64,000 bases of DNA from Streptomyces sp. SKN60 (GCF_026236535.1 NZ_JAHTMW010000027.1:1-64000), one strand, 5' to 3'; numbered from the stretch's first letter, positions 1-8,460 are shown. Program-made: numbers and translations. The notes: generated by a model not told the origin, from the letters alone.

Positions 1-689
1 CTCGCGGGGATGCGGACGTTGTCGAGGTAGACCTCGCGGGTCGGGGAGCCCTTGATGCCGAGCTTCTTCTCCGGCGCACCGAAGGAGACGCCCTCATCCG
101 ACTTCTCGACGACGAAGGCGGAGATGCCCTTGGAGCGCTTCTCCGGGTCGGTGACCGCCATGACGGTGTAGTACTCGGACACGCCGGCGTTGGTGATCCA
201 CCGCTTCACACCGTTGAGCACCCAGAAGTCGCCGTCACGGACGGCGCGGGTCTTCATGCCGGCGGCGTCCGAGCCGGCGTCGGGCTCGGACAGGCAGTAG
301 GAGAACATCGCGTCGCCCTTGGCGAGCGGGCCGAGGTACTTGTGCTTCAGCTCCTCCGAGCCGGACAGGATGACCGGGAGCGAGCCCAGCTTGTTCACCG
401 CCGGGATCAGGGAGGACGAGCCGCAGGCGCGGGCGACCTCCTCGATCACGATCACGGTGGCCAGGGCGTCGGCGCCCGCGCCGCCGTAGGTCTCGGGGAC
501 GTGCACCGCGTGCAGGTCGGCGGCCACCAGCGCGTCCAGGGCCTCCTGCGGGAACCGGCCCTCCTCGTCCACCGCGGCCGCGAACGGCGTGATCTTCGCC
601 TCCGCCAGCGCACGGACCGTCTCCCGGAGCATCTCGTGCTCCTCCGACGGACGATACAGATCGAAATCAGCCGAACCGGCCACCGTCAC
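1..689 (-). CDS. Acyl-CoA dehydrogenase (partial, C-terminal part beyond window)
   Basis: N-terminal ~229 residues of an acyl-CoA dehydrogenase, a FAD flavoprotein that oxidises acyl-CoA to 2-enoyl-CoA in beta-oxidation. The translation shows the helical N-terminal domain followed by the middle beta domain signature (AMFSYCLSEPDAGSDAAGM, then WVLNGVKRWITNAG), typical of the family. Full-length relatives are about 385 residues, so roughly 40% lies left of the window. I chose the GTG at 689 because the coding signal starts there (GTG-ACG-GTG-GCC); another GTG six bases further in is possible. A compact set of inverted TAAC/GTTA elements lies just upstream and suggests repression by a TetR-like regulator. 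The substrate chain length cannot be told from this part. Confidence 0.93.
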   Translation of the reverse strand, partial: MTVAGSADFDLYRPSEEHEMLRETVRALAEAKITPFAAAVDEEGRFPQEALDALVAADLHAVHVPETYGGAGADALATVIVIEEVARACGSSSLIPAVNKLGSLPVILSGSEELKHKYLGPLAKGDAMFSYCLSEPDAGSDAAGMKTRAVRDGDFWVLNGVKRWITNAGVSEYYTVMAVTDPEKRSKGISAFVVEKSDEGVSFGAPEKKLGIKGSPTREVYLDNVRIPA

Positions 690-705
690 ACACTCCCACG
701 CTTGC

Positions 706-723
706 TAACTACCGTTAAGTAAC
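706..723. promoter_or_regulatory. Alternating TAAC/GTTA inverted repeats upstream of acyl-CoA dehydrogenase
   Basis: TAAC-tacc-GTTA-ag-TAAC: three alternating half-sites form two overlapping inverted repeats 17 bp upstream of the chosen dehydrogenase start. This is AT-rich against the surrounding GC-rich DNA. By position and symmetry it is a likely operator; the cognate regulator is not in the window. Confidence 0.5.
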
Positions 724-813
724 TCAAAGGGTAGGGCGAGACCGGGCCCCGGGCCAGGGCACGACTATGCTCGGGCAGGCATTCGCCCGACCTCGACTCC
801 TCATGGAGACCGC

Positions 814-2151
814 ATGGCCCTCAAGATCACCGTGATCGGCACCGGCTACCTCGGCGCCACCCACGCCGCGGCCATGGCGGAGCTCGGCTTCGAGGTACTC
901 GGTCTGGACGTGGTCCCCGAGAAGATCGAGATGCTGGCCGGCGGCCGGGTCCCGATGTACGAGCCGGGCCTTGAGGAGCTGCTCGCGCGGCACGTCGCCG
1001 GGATCGAGGGCTCCAGCGGCCGGCTGCGCTTCACCACCTCCTGGGAGGAGGCGGGCGCCTTCGGCGACGTCCACTTCGTCTGTGTGAACACCCCGCAGAA
1101 GCACGGCGAGTACGCGTGCGACATGAGTTACGTGGACGCCGCCTTCGCCTCGCTCGCCGGGGTCGTACGGGACGGGGCGCTGGTCGTCGGCAAGTCGACC
1201 GTGCCGGTCGGCTCGGCGCAGCGGCTCGCGGGCGTGCTGCCCGAGGGCGTCGAACTGGCCTGGAACCCGGAGTTCCTGCGCGAGGGCTTCGCCGTGCAGG
1301 ACACCCTGCACCCGGACCGGATCGTGGTCGGCGTGGCCGAGGGCGTACGCGGCGAGCGGGCCGAGAAGCTGCTGCGCGAGGTGTACGCGGTGCCGGTGGC
1401 GGAGGGCTCGCCGTTCGTGCTGACCGACTACCCGACCTCCGAGCTGGTGAAGACCTCCGCCAACTCCTTCCTCGCCACCAAGATCTCCTTTATCAACGCG
1501 ATGGCGGAGGTCTGCGAGGCGGCCGGCGGCGACGTGGCCAAGCTCGCGGAGGCGATCGGGCACGACGAACGGATCGGCAACAAGTTCCTGCGGGCCGGCA
1601 TCGGCTTCGGCGGCGGCTGTCTGCCGAAGGACATCCGGGCCTTCATGGCGCGCGCCGGTGAGCTCGGCGCGGACCAGGCGCTGACCTTCCTGCGCGAGAT
1701 CGACTCCATCAACATGCGGCGCCGCGCGTCCATGGTCGAGATGGCCCGGGAGGCGCTGGGCGGCGGCTTCCTCGGCAAGCGGGTGGCGGTGCTCGGCGCG
1801 ACCTTCAAGCCCGACTCGGACGACGTCCGCGACTCGCCCGCGCTGAACGTGGCCGGCCAGATCCACCTCCAGGGCGGCCAGGTCACCGTCTACGACCCCA
1901 AGGGCATGGACAACGCGCGCCGGCTCTTCCCGACGCTGGCGTACGCGCCGACCGCCCTCGACGCGGTGCGCGGCGCGGACGTCGTCCTCCACCTCACCGA
2001 GTGGCGCGAGTTCCGCGACGCGCTGGACCCGGCGGAGCTGGCGGAGGTCGTCTCGTCGGCCGTCATCCTCGACGGCCGCAACGCGCTGGACGCGGGGCGG
2101 TGGCGCGAGGCGGGCTGGACGTACCGGGCGATGGGCCGCCCGCGGGCCTGA
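814..2151 (+). CDS. UDP-glucose/GDP-mannose dehydrogenase family protein
   Basis: 445-residue NAD-dependent nucleotide-sugar dehydrogenase, probably UDP-glucose 6-dehydrogenase making UDP-glucuronate for cell-surface glycans. The N-terminus carries the Rossmann motif GTGYLGATHAAAMAELG (residues 8-24). The middle domain holds the catalytic cysteine, Cys269, in GIGFGGGCLPKDIRAF, and the C-terminal UDP-binding domain has the family signature VLGATFKPDSDDVRDSPAL. Length and domain order are normal. The ATG is preceded by GGAGA at suitable spacing. The gene is monocistronic: it diverges from the acyl-CoA dehydrogenase and is followed by a terminator-like hairpin. UDP-glucose versus GDP-mannose specificity cannot be settled by reading alone. 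Confidence 0.93.
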   Translation: MALKITVIGTGYLGATHAAAMAELGFEVLGLDVVPEKIEMLAGGRVPMYEPGLEELLARHVAGIEGSSGRLRFTTSWEEAGAFGDVHFVCVNTPQKHGEYACDMSYVDAAFASLAGVVRDGALVVGKSTVPVGSAQRLAGVLPEGVELAWNPEFLREGFAVQDTLHPDRIVVGVAEGVRGERAEKLLREVYAVPVAEGSPFVLTDYPTSELVKTSANSFLATKISFINAMAEVCEAAGGDVAKLAEAIGHDERIGNKFLRAGIGFGGGCLPKDIRAFMARAGELGADQALTFLREIDSINMRRRASMVEMAREALGGGFLGKRVAVLGATFKPDSDDVRDSPALNVAGQIHLQGGQVTVYDPKGMDNARRLFPTLAYAPTALDAVRGADVVLHLTEWREFRDALDPAELAEVVSSAVILDGRNALDAGRWREAGWTYRAMGRPRA

Positions 2152-2242
2152 ACGGGCACCAAGAGCGCGCCGCGCTGGTGGTGCGGGTCCAGGCCCGGGA
2201 GCGGAACGCGCCCGCATGGGCGCCGTCCCGTGTGCCCACCCT

Positions 2243-2267
2243 CCCCCTAGGGCTTCGCCCCTGGGGG
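2243..2267 (+). terminator. Terminator-like hairpin after the nucleotide-sugar dehydrogenase
   Basis: CCCCCTAGGGC-ttc-GCCCCTGGGGG, a GC-rich near-palindrome about 90 bp past the dehydrogenase stop, in the gap to a convergent gene. There is no U-tract, as is usual in Streptomyces. It may act in both directions. Confidence 0.5.
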
Positions 2268-2311
2268 GGGGACCCCCACGCCCGGCGGGACGAATGCCCA
2301 CAACGGGACGG

Positions 2312-3241
2312 CTACGCCGCTCTCAGCCGCGTCACCCGCGACCTGAACTCCGTGTCCCGCAGCGCGCGCGTGATGTTGCCGTGGGACAGGGACACCAGGT
2401 CCGACGCCGGCCAGTCGCGGCGGAGGAGCTCCGCGAAGAGCGGGACGTAGCCGGTGGGCGGGTGTTCCGCGTGAGAGAGGCCCAGAGAGCGGGGGCCCGC
2501 GAGGGCGCGGAGGCGGTCGAGGGTGTCGGCGGTGGCCGAGGCGTCGGGAGTGACCGGCACCATGCACACGCCGTCCTTCTCGCCGAGGAGGCTCAGCACC
2601 TCGTCCGGCATGCCGTCCGGGTCCGCCTGGGTGAGCAGGACCGGGGCCCGGCTCACCGCGAGGGTCTGGCGGACGGTGTCGGTGTCGGCGCCGGCCAGGT
2701 CGACGGCCAGGCCGAGCCGGTTCATCTCGCGGACCGCCTCGCGGGCGAAGCGGTCGTAGCGGGTGAGGCTCACCGCCCGTACGCCGAGCGCGTGGTACGC
2801 CCGGAGGGTGGCGGGTGAGCCGCCGACGGCCGACCAGCTCACCGGTCCGAGGACGACGGCGACCCGGCCGCAGTTGCGGGCGTGGTCCATCTCGGAGGTG
2901 GTGTGGGCGAGGCGCAGGTCCTCGGGGCAGGCCGCCACGAGGGCGCGGACCGCGTCGATCCGGCGCAGGGTGCCGAGGACGCCCTCGTCGGCGTCGACGC
3001 GCAGGGACCAGAGCTGTGCTCCCGCCTCCGCGGCCCGTACCGGCGGAAGGTCTTCCGGGTCCGGTTCGGTGACGCGCGGCGGTTCCGTGTGCCCCTCGAC
3101 GACCGGCTGCGCGGCAAGCAGCGCGCGGGCGCGGGTCGACTCGTCGAGGGGCCGGGGATGTTCGGGGGGATCGGCGTCGCCCGCCGAGACGGCGTGGGCG
3201 ACGGTGAAGGTGGTGGTGGGATCGTCCAGCAGATCTGCCAT
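2312..3241 (-). CDS. Degenerate membrane-dipeptidase paralogue (probable pseudoenzyme)
   Basis: 309-residue relative of the renal dipeptidase (M19) family, shorter than the intact neighbour (398). It keeps the fold landmarks (VVEGH, FAREAVREMNRLGLAVDL, PDEVLSLL) but has lost most of the metal site. Compared with the intact copy, H-x-D has become H51-T-E53, the GAEGGH glutamate motif reads GPVSWS, the first later histidine (VDLSH) reads VDLAG, and the second (FSHSS) reads LTQAD. Dipeptidase activity is therefore unlikely. The reading frame is open and codon use matches its neighbours, so it looks maintained rather than decayed. A hairpin separates it from the upstream dipeptidase gene; it probably has its own promoter. 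A binding or regulatory role is inference only. Confidence 0.85.
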   Translation of the reverse strand: MADLLDDPTTTFTVAHAVSAGDADPPEHPRPLDESTRARALLAAQPVVEGHTEPPRVTEPDPEDLPPVRAAEAGAQLWSLRVDADEGVLGTLRRIDAVRALVAACPEDLRLAHTTSEMDHARNCGRVAVVLGPVSWSAVGGSPATLRAYHALGVRAVSLTRYDRFAREAVREMNRLGLAVDLAGADTDTVRQTLAVSRAPVLLTQADPDGMPDEVLSLLGEKDGVCMVPVTPDASATADTLDRLRALAGPRSLGLSHAEHPPTGYVPLFAELLRRDWPASDLVSLSHGNITRALRDTEFRSRVTRLRAA

Positions 3242-3350
3242 GGGTGACTCAACTCCGTACTACTGAGGCAGTACGGCAACCGTGCCACCGCCCCCGACGC
3301 GCGGCGCGGCGGGCTAGGCCGTCCGGGGGATGCCCGTACGAGCAGCGCGA

Positions 3351-3374
3351 AGGCCCCCGCCGGGGCGGGGGCCT
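3351..3374 (-). terminator. Strong GC hairpin between the two dipeptidase genes
   Basis: AGGCCCCCGCC-gg-GGCGGGGGCCT, a perfect 11-bp inverted repeat 38 bp past the stop of the intact dipeptidase. It probably ends the purK-purE-dipeptidase transcript. Confidence 0.7.
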
Positions 3375-3412
3375 CGCTGACGTGACGTCACATCTCGTCC
3401 ACCAAGCAGTCG

Positions 3413-4609
3413 TTACGCGTCGAAGCCGGCGATCGTCGCGATCGACGCGCCCCGCAGCGCCTGCTGCTCCCGCGCCACCGACTCCGCGTCGCGCAGCACC
3501 CGTACGGCGTTGGACCAGGTCAGCTTCGCCAGGTCGGCCGGCGACCAGCCGCGGACCAGGAGCTCCGCGATCAGGTTCGGGTAGCCGGCGACGTCGTCCA
3601 GGCCGGCCGGGGTGAAGGCCGTGCCGTCGTAGTCGCCGCCGATGCCGATGTGGTCGATGCCGGCGACCTCGCGCATGTGGTCGAGGTGGTCGGCGACCGT
3701 GGCGGCCGTCGCGAGCGGGCGCGGGTTCTCCGCCTCGAAGGCGCGGTGAACGGCCATCGCGTCCGGGGTGGTGGCGAGGTGGTGGAAGCCGTGGACGCGC
3801 ATGTTCTCGTCCGCGCGGTTGGTCCACTCGACCGCCGCGGGCAGGATGAACTTCGGCACGAAGGTCGCCATCGCCACACCGCCGTTGGCGGGCAGCCGCT
3901 CCAGGATCTCGTCCGGGATGTTGCGCGGGTGGTCGCAGACCGCGCGGGACGAGGAGTGCGAGAAGATCACCGGCGCGACGCTGGTGTCCAGCGCGTCCCG
4001 CATGGTCGACGCCGCCACGTGCGAGAGGTCCACGAGCATGCCGCAGCGGTTCATCTCGCGGACGACCTCGCGGCCGAAGGCGGTGAGCCCGTCGTGCCGG
4101 GGGTCATCGGTGGCCGAGTCCGCCCAGTCGTTGTTCTCGTTGTGGGTGAGCGTCATGTAGCGCACGCCCAGGGTGTGCAGGGCGCGCAGGGTGGCGAGGG
4201 AGTTGTTGATCGAGTGGCCGCCCTCGGCGCCCTTGAGGGACGCGATGCGGCCCTCCTTGCGGGCCGTCTCCATGGCGTCGGCGGTCAGCGCGGGCGCGAG
4301 GTCCGCCGCGTACCGCTCGACCAGCCGGTCGACGGCGTCGATCTGCTCCAGGGTGGCGCTGACCGCGTGGTCGCCGGTCAGCCGGCCCGGCACGTACACC
4401 GACCAGAACTGCGCGCCGACGCCGCCGGCCCGCAGCCGGGCGAGGTCGGTGTGCAGGGAGGCGGACAGGTCGCCGGCGATGTCGAGCTTGTCGAGGTCGT
4501 AGCCGCAGTGCTCGCGCAGCGCCCACGGCAGGTCGTTGTGCCCGTCCACGACCGGGGTGGCGGCGAGCAGTTCGCGCGCCTCGGCCAGGCGCTCCGTCGC
4601 CGCGCTCAC
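3413..4609 (-). CDS. Membrane-type dipeptidase (M19 family), catalytically intact
   Basis: 398-residue zinc-dependent dipeptidase of the renal dipeptidase family, hydrolysing dipeptides and possibly other small amides. All five expected metal ligands can be placed: His24 and Asp26 in VVDGHNDLPW, Glu129 in LKGAEGGHS, His197 in LVDLSHVA and His218 in PVIFSHSSSRA. A further family motif is HIGIGGDYDG. No signal peptide is visible, so it is probably cytoplasmic. The GTG start overlaps the purE stop (GTGA), implying translational coupling to purE; the functional link between purine synthesis and dipeptide hydrolysis is not obvious. The downstream paralogue is degenerate. Confidence 0.93.
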   Translation of the reverse strand: MSAATERLAEARELLAATPVVDGHNDLPWALREHCGYDLDKLDIAGDLSASLHTDLARLRAGGVGAQFWSVYVPGRLTGDHAVSATLEQIDAVDRLVERYAADLAPALTADAMETARKEGRIASLKGAEGGHSINNSLATLRALHTLGVRYMTLTHNENNDWADSATDDPRHDGLTAFGREVVREMNRCGMLVDLSHVAASTMRDALDTSVAPVIFSHSSSRAVCDHPRNIPDEILERLPANGGVAMATFVPKFILPAAVEWTNRADENMRVHGFHHLATTPDAMAVHRAFEAENPRPLATAATVADHLDHMREVAGIDHIGIGGDYDGTAFTPAGLDDVAGYPNLIAELLVRGWSPADLAKLTWSNAVRVLRDAESVAREQQALRGASIATIAGFDA

Positions 4610-5160
4610 TTGGCGAATCCGAAAGCGCCCGTGCCCTCGACCTTCTGCCGCAGCCGCTTGCCCTTCTCCGTCGCCTGGTCGTTGAGCTCCTGCTGGAACT
4701 CCTTCATCCGGGCGAGCAGTTCGGGGTCGTGCGCGGCGAGGATCCGGGCGGCGAGCAGGCCCGCGTTGCGCGCGCCGCCGACCGAGACGGTCGCGACCGG
4801 CACGCCCGCCGGCATCTGCACGATGGAGAGGAGGGAGTCCATGCCGTCGAGGTACTTCAGCGGCACCGGCACGCCGATCACCGGCAGCGGGGTGACGGAG
4901 GCGAGCATGCCCGGCAGATGGGCCGCGCCGCCGGCGCCCGCGATGACCGCCTTGAGTCCGCGGTCGGCGGCCTCCTCGCCGTACGCGATCATCTCGCGCG
5001 GCATGCGGTGCGCGGAGAGGACGTCGACCTCGTACGGGATCTCGAACTCGTCCAGGGCCTGCGCGGCGGCCTCCATGACGGGCCAGTCCGAGTCGGACCC
5101 CATCACGATGCCGACGAGCGGGCTCGACGAGTTCACATTCGACGCGGCCGGATTACTCAA
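4606..5160 (-). CDS. purE: N5-carboxyaminoimidazole ribonucleotide mutase
   Basis: PurE converts N5-CAIR to CAIR in de novo purine synthesis. The 184-residue reading has the class I landmarks: the phosphate-binding loop GIVMGSDSDWPVM, then DVLSAHRMP and GAGGAAHLPGMLAS, which form the octamer active site. It overlaps the purK end: TTGAGTAA contains the TTG start used here and the purK TAA. A second in-frame GTG, eight codons further in (5136), is an equally plausible start and gives 176 residues. The next gene downstream, the dipeptidase, overlaps it by GTGA. The whole set reads as one operon purK-purE-dipeptidase. Confidence 0.95.
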   Translation of the reverse strand: MSNPAASNVNSSSPLVGIVMGSDSDWPVMEAAAQALDEFEIPYEVDVLSAHRMPREMIAYGEEAADRGLKAVIAGAGGAAHLPGMLASVTPLPVIGVPVPLKYLDGMDSLLSIVQMPAGVPVATVSVGGARNAGLLAARILAAHDPELLARMKEFQQELNDQATEKGKRLRQKVEGTGAFGFAK

Positions 5161-6310
5161 CGATCGTCCCTCGCAGGTAGTCGGCGGCGTGGCGGGCGCG
5201 CTCCAGCACCTCGTCCAGGTCGTCGCCATAGGTGTTGACGTGGCCCACCTTGCGGCCCGGCTTCACGTCCTTGCCGTACATGTGGATCTTGAGCTGCGGG
5301 TCCCGGGCCATGCAGTGCAGATACCCCTGATACATGTCCGGGTAGTCGCCACCCAGAACATTGCACATCACGGTCCACTTCGCGCGGGGGCGCGGGTCGC
5401 CCAGCGGAAGGTCGAGCACGGCCCGGACGTGGTTGGCGAACTGCGAGGTGATCGCGCCGTCCTGGGTCCAGTGACCGGAGTTGTGCGGACGCATGGCGAG
5501 CTCGTTGACGAGGATCCGCCCGTCGCGGGTCTCGAACAGCTCCACGGCCAGGTGGCCGACCACGTCCAGCTCCTTGGCGATCCGCAGCGCCAGCTCCTGC
5601 GCCTGCCCGGCCAGCTCATCGGAGAGCTCCGGAGCGGGCGCGATCACGGTGTCGCAGACGCCGTCGACCTGACGGGACTCGACCACCGGGTAGGCCACCG
5701 CCTGGCCGTGCGGGGAGCGGACGATGTTCGCGGCGAGCTCGCGCGCGAAGTCGACCTTCTCCTCGGCGAGCACCGCCACGCCCGCCTTGAAGGCGTCGTG
5801 GGCGTCCTCCTCCGAGCGCACGAACCACACACCCTTGCCGTCGTAGCCGCCGCGCACGGTCTTGAGGATGATCGGGAAGCCGTCGCCCCCGCCCTCCCCC
5901 GCACCCTCGGCGGCGAACGCCACCGCGTCGGCCGGGTCGGCCACGATGCGGTGGCGCGGGCTGGGCGCGCCGATCTCGTCGAGCTTCGCCCGCATCACCC
6001 CCTTGTCCTGGGCGTGCGCGAGGGCCGCGCGGCCCGGGCGGACGACGACGCCGTCCGCCTCCAGGGTCGCGAGGTGCTCCGCGGGCACGTGCTCGTGGTC
6101 GAAGGTGATCACGTCACAGCCGCGCGCGAAGTCACGCAGCGTGTCCAGGTCGCGATAGTCGCCGAGGACGACTTCGCTCACCACCTGGGCCGCCGAGTCC
6201 TGCGGGGTGTCACTGAGGAGCTTGAACTGGATGCCGAGCGGGATGCCTGCCTCGTGCGTCATACGAGCGAGCTGACCGCCGCCGACCATGCCGACTACCG
6301 GGAACGTCAC
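5153..6310 (-). CDS. purK: N5-carboxyaminoimidazole ribonucleotide synthase
   Basis: PurK is an ATP-grasp enzyme that carboxylates aminoimidazole ribonucleotide with bicarbonate to give the PurE substrate. From the GTG at 6310 the product is 385 residues, the usual size. It begins PVVGMVGGGQLARM and carries the ATP-grasp features ILKTVRGGYDGKGVWFV, ELAMRPHNSGHWTQDGA and FANHVRAVLDLPLG. Upstream in-frame extension exists but lacks family similarity. The stop is embedded in the purE start, so expression is coupled. About 190 bp separate it from the divergent GtrA-type gene, and that gap must hold the operon promoter. Confidence 0.96.
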   Translation of the reverse strand: MTFPVVGMVGGGQLARMTHEAGIPLGIQFKLLSDTPQDSAAQVVSEVVLGDYRDLDTLRDFARGCDVITFDHEHVPAEHLATLEADGVVVRPGRAALAHAQDKGVMRAKLDEIGAPSPRHRIVADPADAVAFAAEGAGEGGGDGFPIILKTVRGGYDGKGVWFVRSEEDAHDAFKAGVAVLAEEKVDFARELAANIVRSPHGQAVAYPVVESRQVDGVCDTVIAPAPELSDELAGQAQELALRIAKELDVVGHLAVELFETRDGRILVNELAMRPHNSGHWTQDGAITSQFANHVRAVLDLPLGDPRPRAKWTVMCNVLGGDYPDMYQGYLHCMARDPQLKIHMYGKDVKPGRKVGHVNTYGDDLDEVLERARHAADYLRGTIVE

Positions 6311-6497
6311 CCTCTTAGGGTATCCGCACAAGTTCCGGAGCCTCGTCCGGCTGTGTCTTGTCACAGCCGGGGTGTGCTCGCACACGGATCGCGCACATCC
6401 CGGGCGGGTGTGCGGAGGGCTGGTTAGCATGGCTGGGTTGACGCCGCCACGGCGTCGGCCGGAACGCCTCCGGAACGGACAGGACAGAGCGATCACG

Positions 6498-7022
6498 ATG
6501 AGTGAACCCGGCGCGCTGCGCACGCGAGTGGACCGGCTCGTCCGCGAGGTCGCCAAATTCGGCGTGGTCGGCGGTCTGGGCGTCCTGGTGAACCTGCTCG
6601 TCTTCAACCTGGTGCGCCATGTCACCGAGCTTCCGGTGGTGCGGGCGAGCATCATCGCCACCGTCGTGGCGATCCTCTTCAACTACGTGGGGTTCCGCTA
6701 CTTCACGTACCGCGACCGCGACAAGTCCGGCCGTACGAAGGAACTGGTGCTGTTCCTGCTGTTCAGCGCGGTCGGCCTGGTGATCGAGAACGGCGTGCTC
6801 TACACGGCGACGTACGGCTTCGGCTGGGACACCCCGCTGCAGAGCAACTTCTTCAAGTTCTTCGGCATCGGCGTCGCGACGCTGTTCCGCTTCTGGTCGT
6901 ACCGCACCTGGGTGTTCCAGGCGCTGCCGGCGAAGGAGGCGGTGCAGGCCGCCGAATCGTTCCTGGAGCAGGCGCCGCGGCAGGCCTCCCGGGCCGGCCG
7001 CAAGCAGCCGGACCGGGTCTAG
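6498..7022 (+). CDS. GtrA-family integral membrane protein
   Basis: 174-residue GtrA/DPMS-type protein with four predicted membrane helices (about residues 20-40, 48-68, 83-103 and 117-137) and the family motif FNYVGFRYFTYRD between helices 2 and 3. Relatives are thought to flip or hand over polyprenyl-phosphate-linked sugars during cell-wall glycan assembly. I chose the ATG at 6498 because similarity begins shortly after it; the frame stays open upstream without family features. The C-terminal ~35 residues are charged and cytoplasmic. It diverges from purK and runs convergently towards the histidine kinase gene. A second GtrA homologue lies at the right end of the window. Confidence 0.88.
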   Translation: MSEPGALRTRVDRLVREVAKFGVVGGLGVLVNLLVFNLVRHVTELPVVRASIIATVVAILFNYVGFRYFTYRDRDKSGRTKELVLFLLFSAVGLVIENGVLYTATYGFGWDTPLQSNFFKFFGIGVATLFRFWSYRTWVFQALPAKEAVQAAESFLEQAPRQASRAGRKQPDRV

Positions 7023-7061
7023 TCCCGACCGGGTCCGAGACCGCTGATCACGGCTTCTGCC

Positions 7062-7129
7062 GGTCCGGGCGTCGCTACCGGACCGGGGGTCGCTACCGGA
7101 CCGGGCGTCGCTACCGGACCGGGCGCTCC
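7062..7129. repeat. 18-bp tandem repeat at the 3' end of the histidine kinase gene
   Basis: GGACCGGGCGTCGCTACC in about 3.8 copies (7062, 7080, 7098, then a partial copy at 7116), with one or two changes per copy. The kinase stop codon TAG lies inside the third copy. In another minus-strand frame the array would read GPVATP units, so a frame slip in the kinase would add a repetitive tail. Confidence 0.8.
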
Positions 7130-8382
7130 GGCTCCGGTTCCGTACGGCTCCTGACCTCGCGGCTCAGGAAGAGCGCGAACACCGGCGGATGCTGCTGGAG
7201 CAGTTCGAGCCGCCCGCCGTCCGCCTCCGCGAGGTCGCGGGCCACCGCGAGGCCGATGCCCGTCGAGGAGCGGCCGCTGACCGCCCGCTCGAAGATCCGC
7301 GCCCCGAGGTCCACGGGCACGCCCGGTCCCTCGTCGGTGACCTCGATCACCGACTGGTTGCCGGTGACCCGGGTGCGCAGGGCGACGGTGCCGCCGCCGT
7401 GCATCAGGGAGTTCTCGATCAGCGCGGCAAGGACCTGGGCGACCGCGCCGGGGGTGCCGACGGCCCGCATGCCCTGCTTGCCGGAGTGCACGATCGCCCG
7501 GCCCGCGCTGCGGTAGGCCGGCCGCCATTCCTCCAGCTGCTGCTTGACGACCTCGTCGAGGTCGAAGGCGACCGCGGAGCCGGTCCGCGGGTCGCGCGAG
7601 TTGGTGAGCAGCCGCTCGACGACGTCGGTGAGCCGCTCCACCTGGGTGAGCGCGATCGTCGCCTCCTCCCGGACCGTCTCCAGGTCGTCGGCGACGGCGA
7701 CCTCCTCCAGGCGCATGGACAGCGCGGTGAGCGGCGTACGGAGCTGGTGGGAGGCGTCGGCGGCGAGCCGGCGCTCGGCGGTGAGCATCCGCGCGATCCG
7801 CTCGGCGGAGGCGTCCAGGACGTCCGCGACCCGGTCGAGCTCGGGCACCCCGTACCGCTTGTGCCGGGGCCGCGGGTCGCCGGAGCCGAGCCGCTCGGCG
7901 GTCTCGGCGAGGTCGGTGAGCGGGGAGGCCAGCTTGTTGGCCTGCCGTACGGCGAGGAGCACCGCGGCCACCACGCACAGCAGCGCCACGGCCAGGATGA
8001 TCAGCAGGGTGCGGCGCACCTCGGTCATGACGACCGAACGGGCCTCCTCGACGACCACGGTCTCGCCGCGCTCGCCCTGGGCGAAGCCGCGGATGACGCT
8101 GCCGCCGGGGCGGGAGCCGATCTCGATGGGGTCGCGGCCGGGGATGCGGATGATCGCGTACCGCCGGCCGCCGCTCTGGTCGGCCAGGATGTCCGGGTTG
8201 ACGGGTTCGCCGCCGATCAGCCGGCTGTCGATGATGGAGGCGATCCGCACCGCCTCCGTGTCCACCCGCTCCTGGGCGCTGGACGAGACCGTGCGGGTCT
8301 CCACGATCAGGAGCGAGCCGCCGAAGACGGCGATGACGACGAGCACCACGGCGAGCGTGGAGTTGATCAGACGGCGGCGCAC
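7111..8382 (-). CDS. Two-component sensor histidine kinase
   Basis: 423-residue membrane histidine kinase of the OmpR-partner type. Helix 1 spans about residues 9-28, a ~100-residue extracellular sensor follows, helix 2 spans about 124-146, then comes a HAMP region, the phospho-acceptor box LAADASHQLRTPLTALS with His212, and an HATPase domain (N box IENSLMHGGG, G1 VTDEGPGVP, G2 SSTGIGLAVARDLAEADGG). The GTG start is preceded by GGAGGA. The probable partner, an OmpR-type regulator, is 4.2 kb upstream in the same orientation. In other Streptomyces I recall these two genes being adjacent, so the intervening DNA looks inserted. Confidence 0.93.
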   Translation of the reverse strand: MRRRLINSTLAVVLVVIAVFGGSLLIVETRTVSSSAQERVDTEAVRIASIIDSRLIGGEPVNPDILADQSGGRRYAIIRIPGRDPIEIGSRPGGSVIRGFAQGERGETVVVEEARSVVMTEVRRTLLIILAVALLCVVAAVLLAVRQANKLASPLTDLAETAERLGSGDPRPRHKRYGVPELDRVADVLDASAERIARMLTAERRLAADASHQLRTPLTALSMRLEEVAVADDLETVREEATIALTQVERLTDVVERLLTNSRDPRTGSAVAFDLDEVVKQQLEEWRPAYRSAGRAIVHSGKQGMRAVGTPGAVAQVLAALIENSLMHGGGTVALRTRVTGNQSVIEVTDEGPGVPVDLGARIFERAVSGRSSTGIGLAVARDLAEADGGRLELLQQHPPVFALFLSREVRSRTEPEPERPVR

Positions 8383-8444
8383 GGATCCTCCGGAAGGCGA
8401 CTTGACGAGGACCAGTACGGCGAGGCCCTGAGGGGACGCGGGGG

Positions 8445-8460
8445 CTTCCCGTTCGGGAAG
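8445..8460 (-). terminator. Hairpin after the GntR-type operon
   Basis: CTTCCCG-tt-CGGGAAG, a perfect 7-bp inverted repeat 46 bp past the stop of the GntR-type gene and upstream of the kinase start. It could end the GntR transcript and isolate the kinase. Confidence 0.5.

Noticed and set aside
3650..6427. 925-codon open frame on the plus strand
   Set aside because: It is antisense to the dipeptidase, purE and purK, shows no family features and reflects high GC. The minus-strand genes are unmistakable.
7019..7978. Minus-strand frame ending in GPVATP repeats as a separate gene
   Set aside because: It overlaps the histidine kinase in another frame, and only the tail is distinctive; it has no start site of its own.
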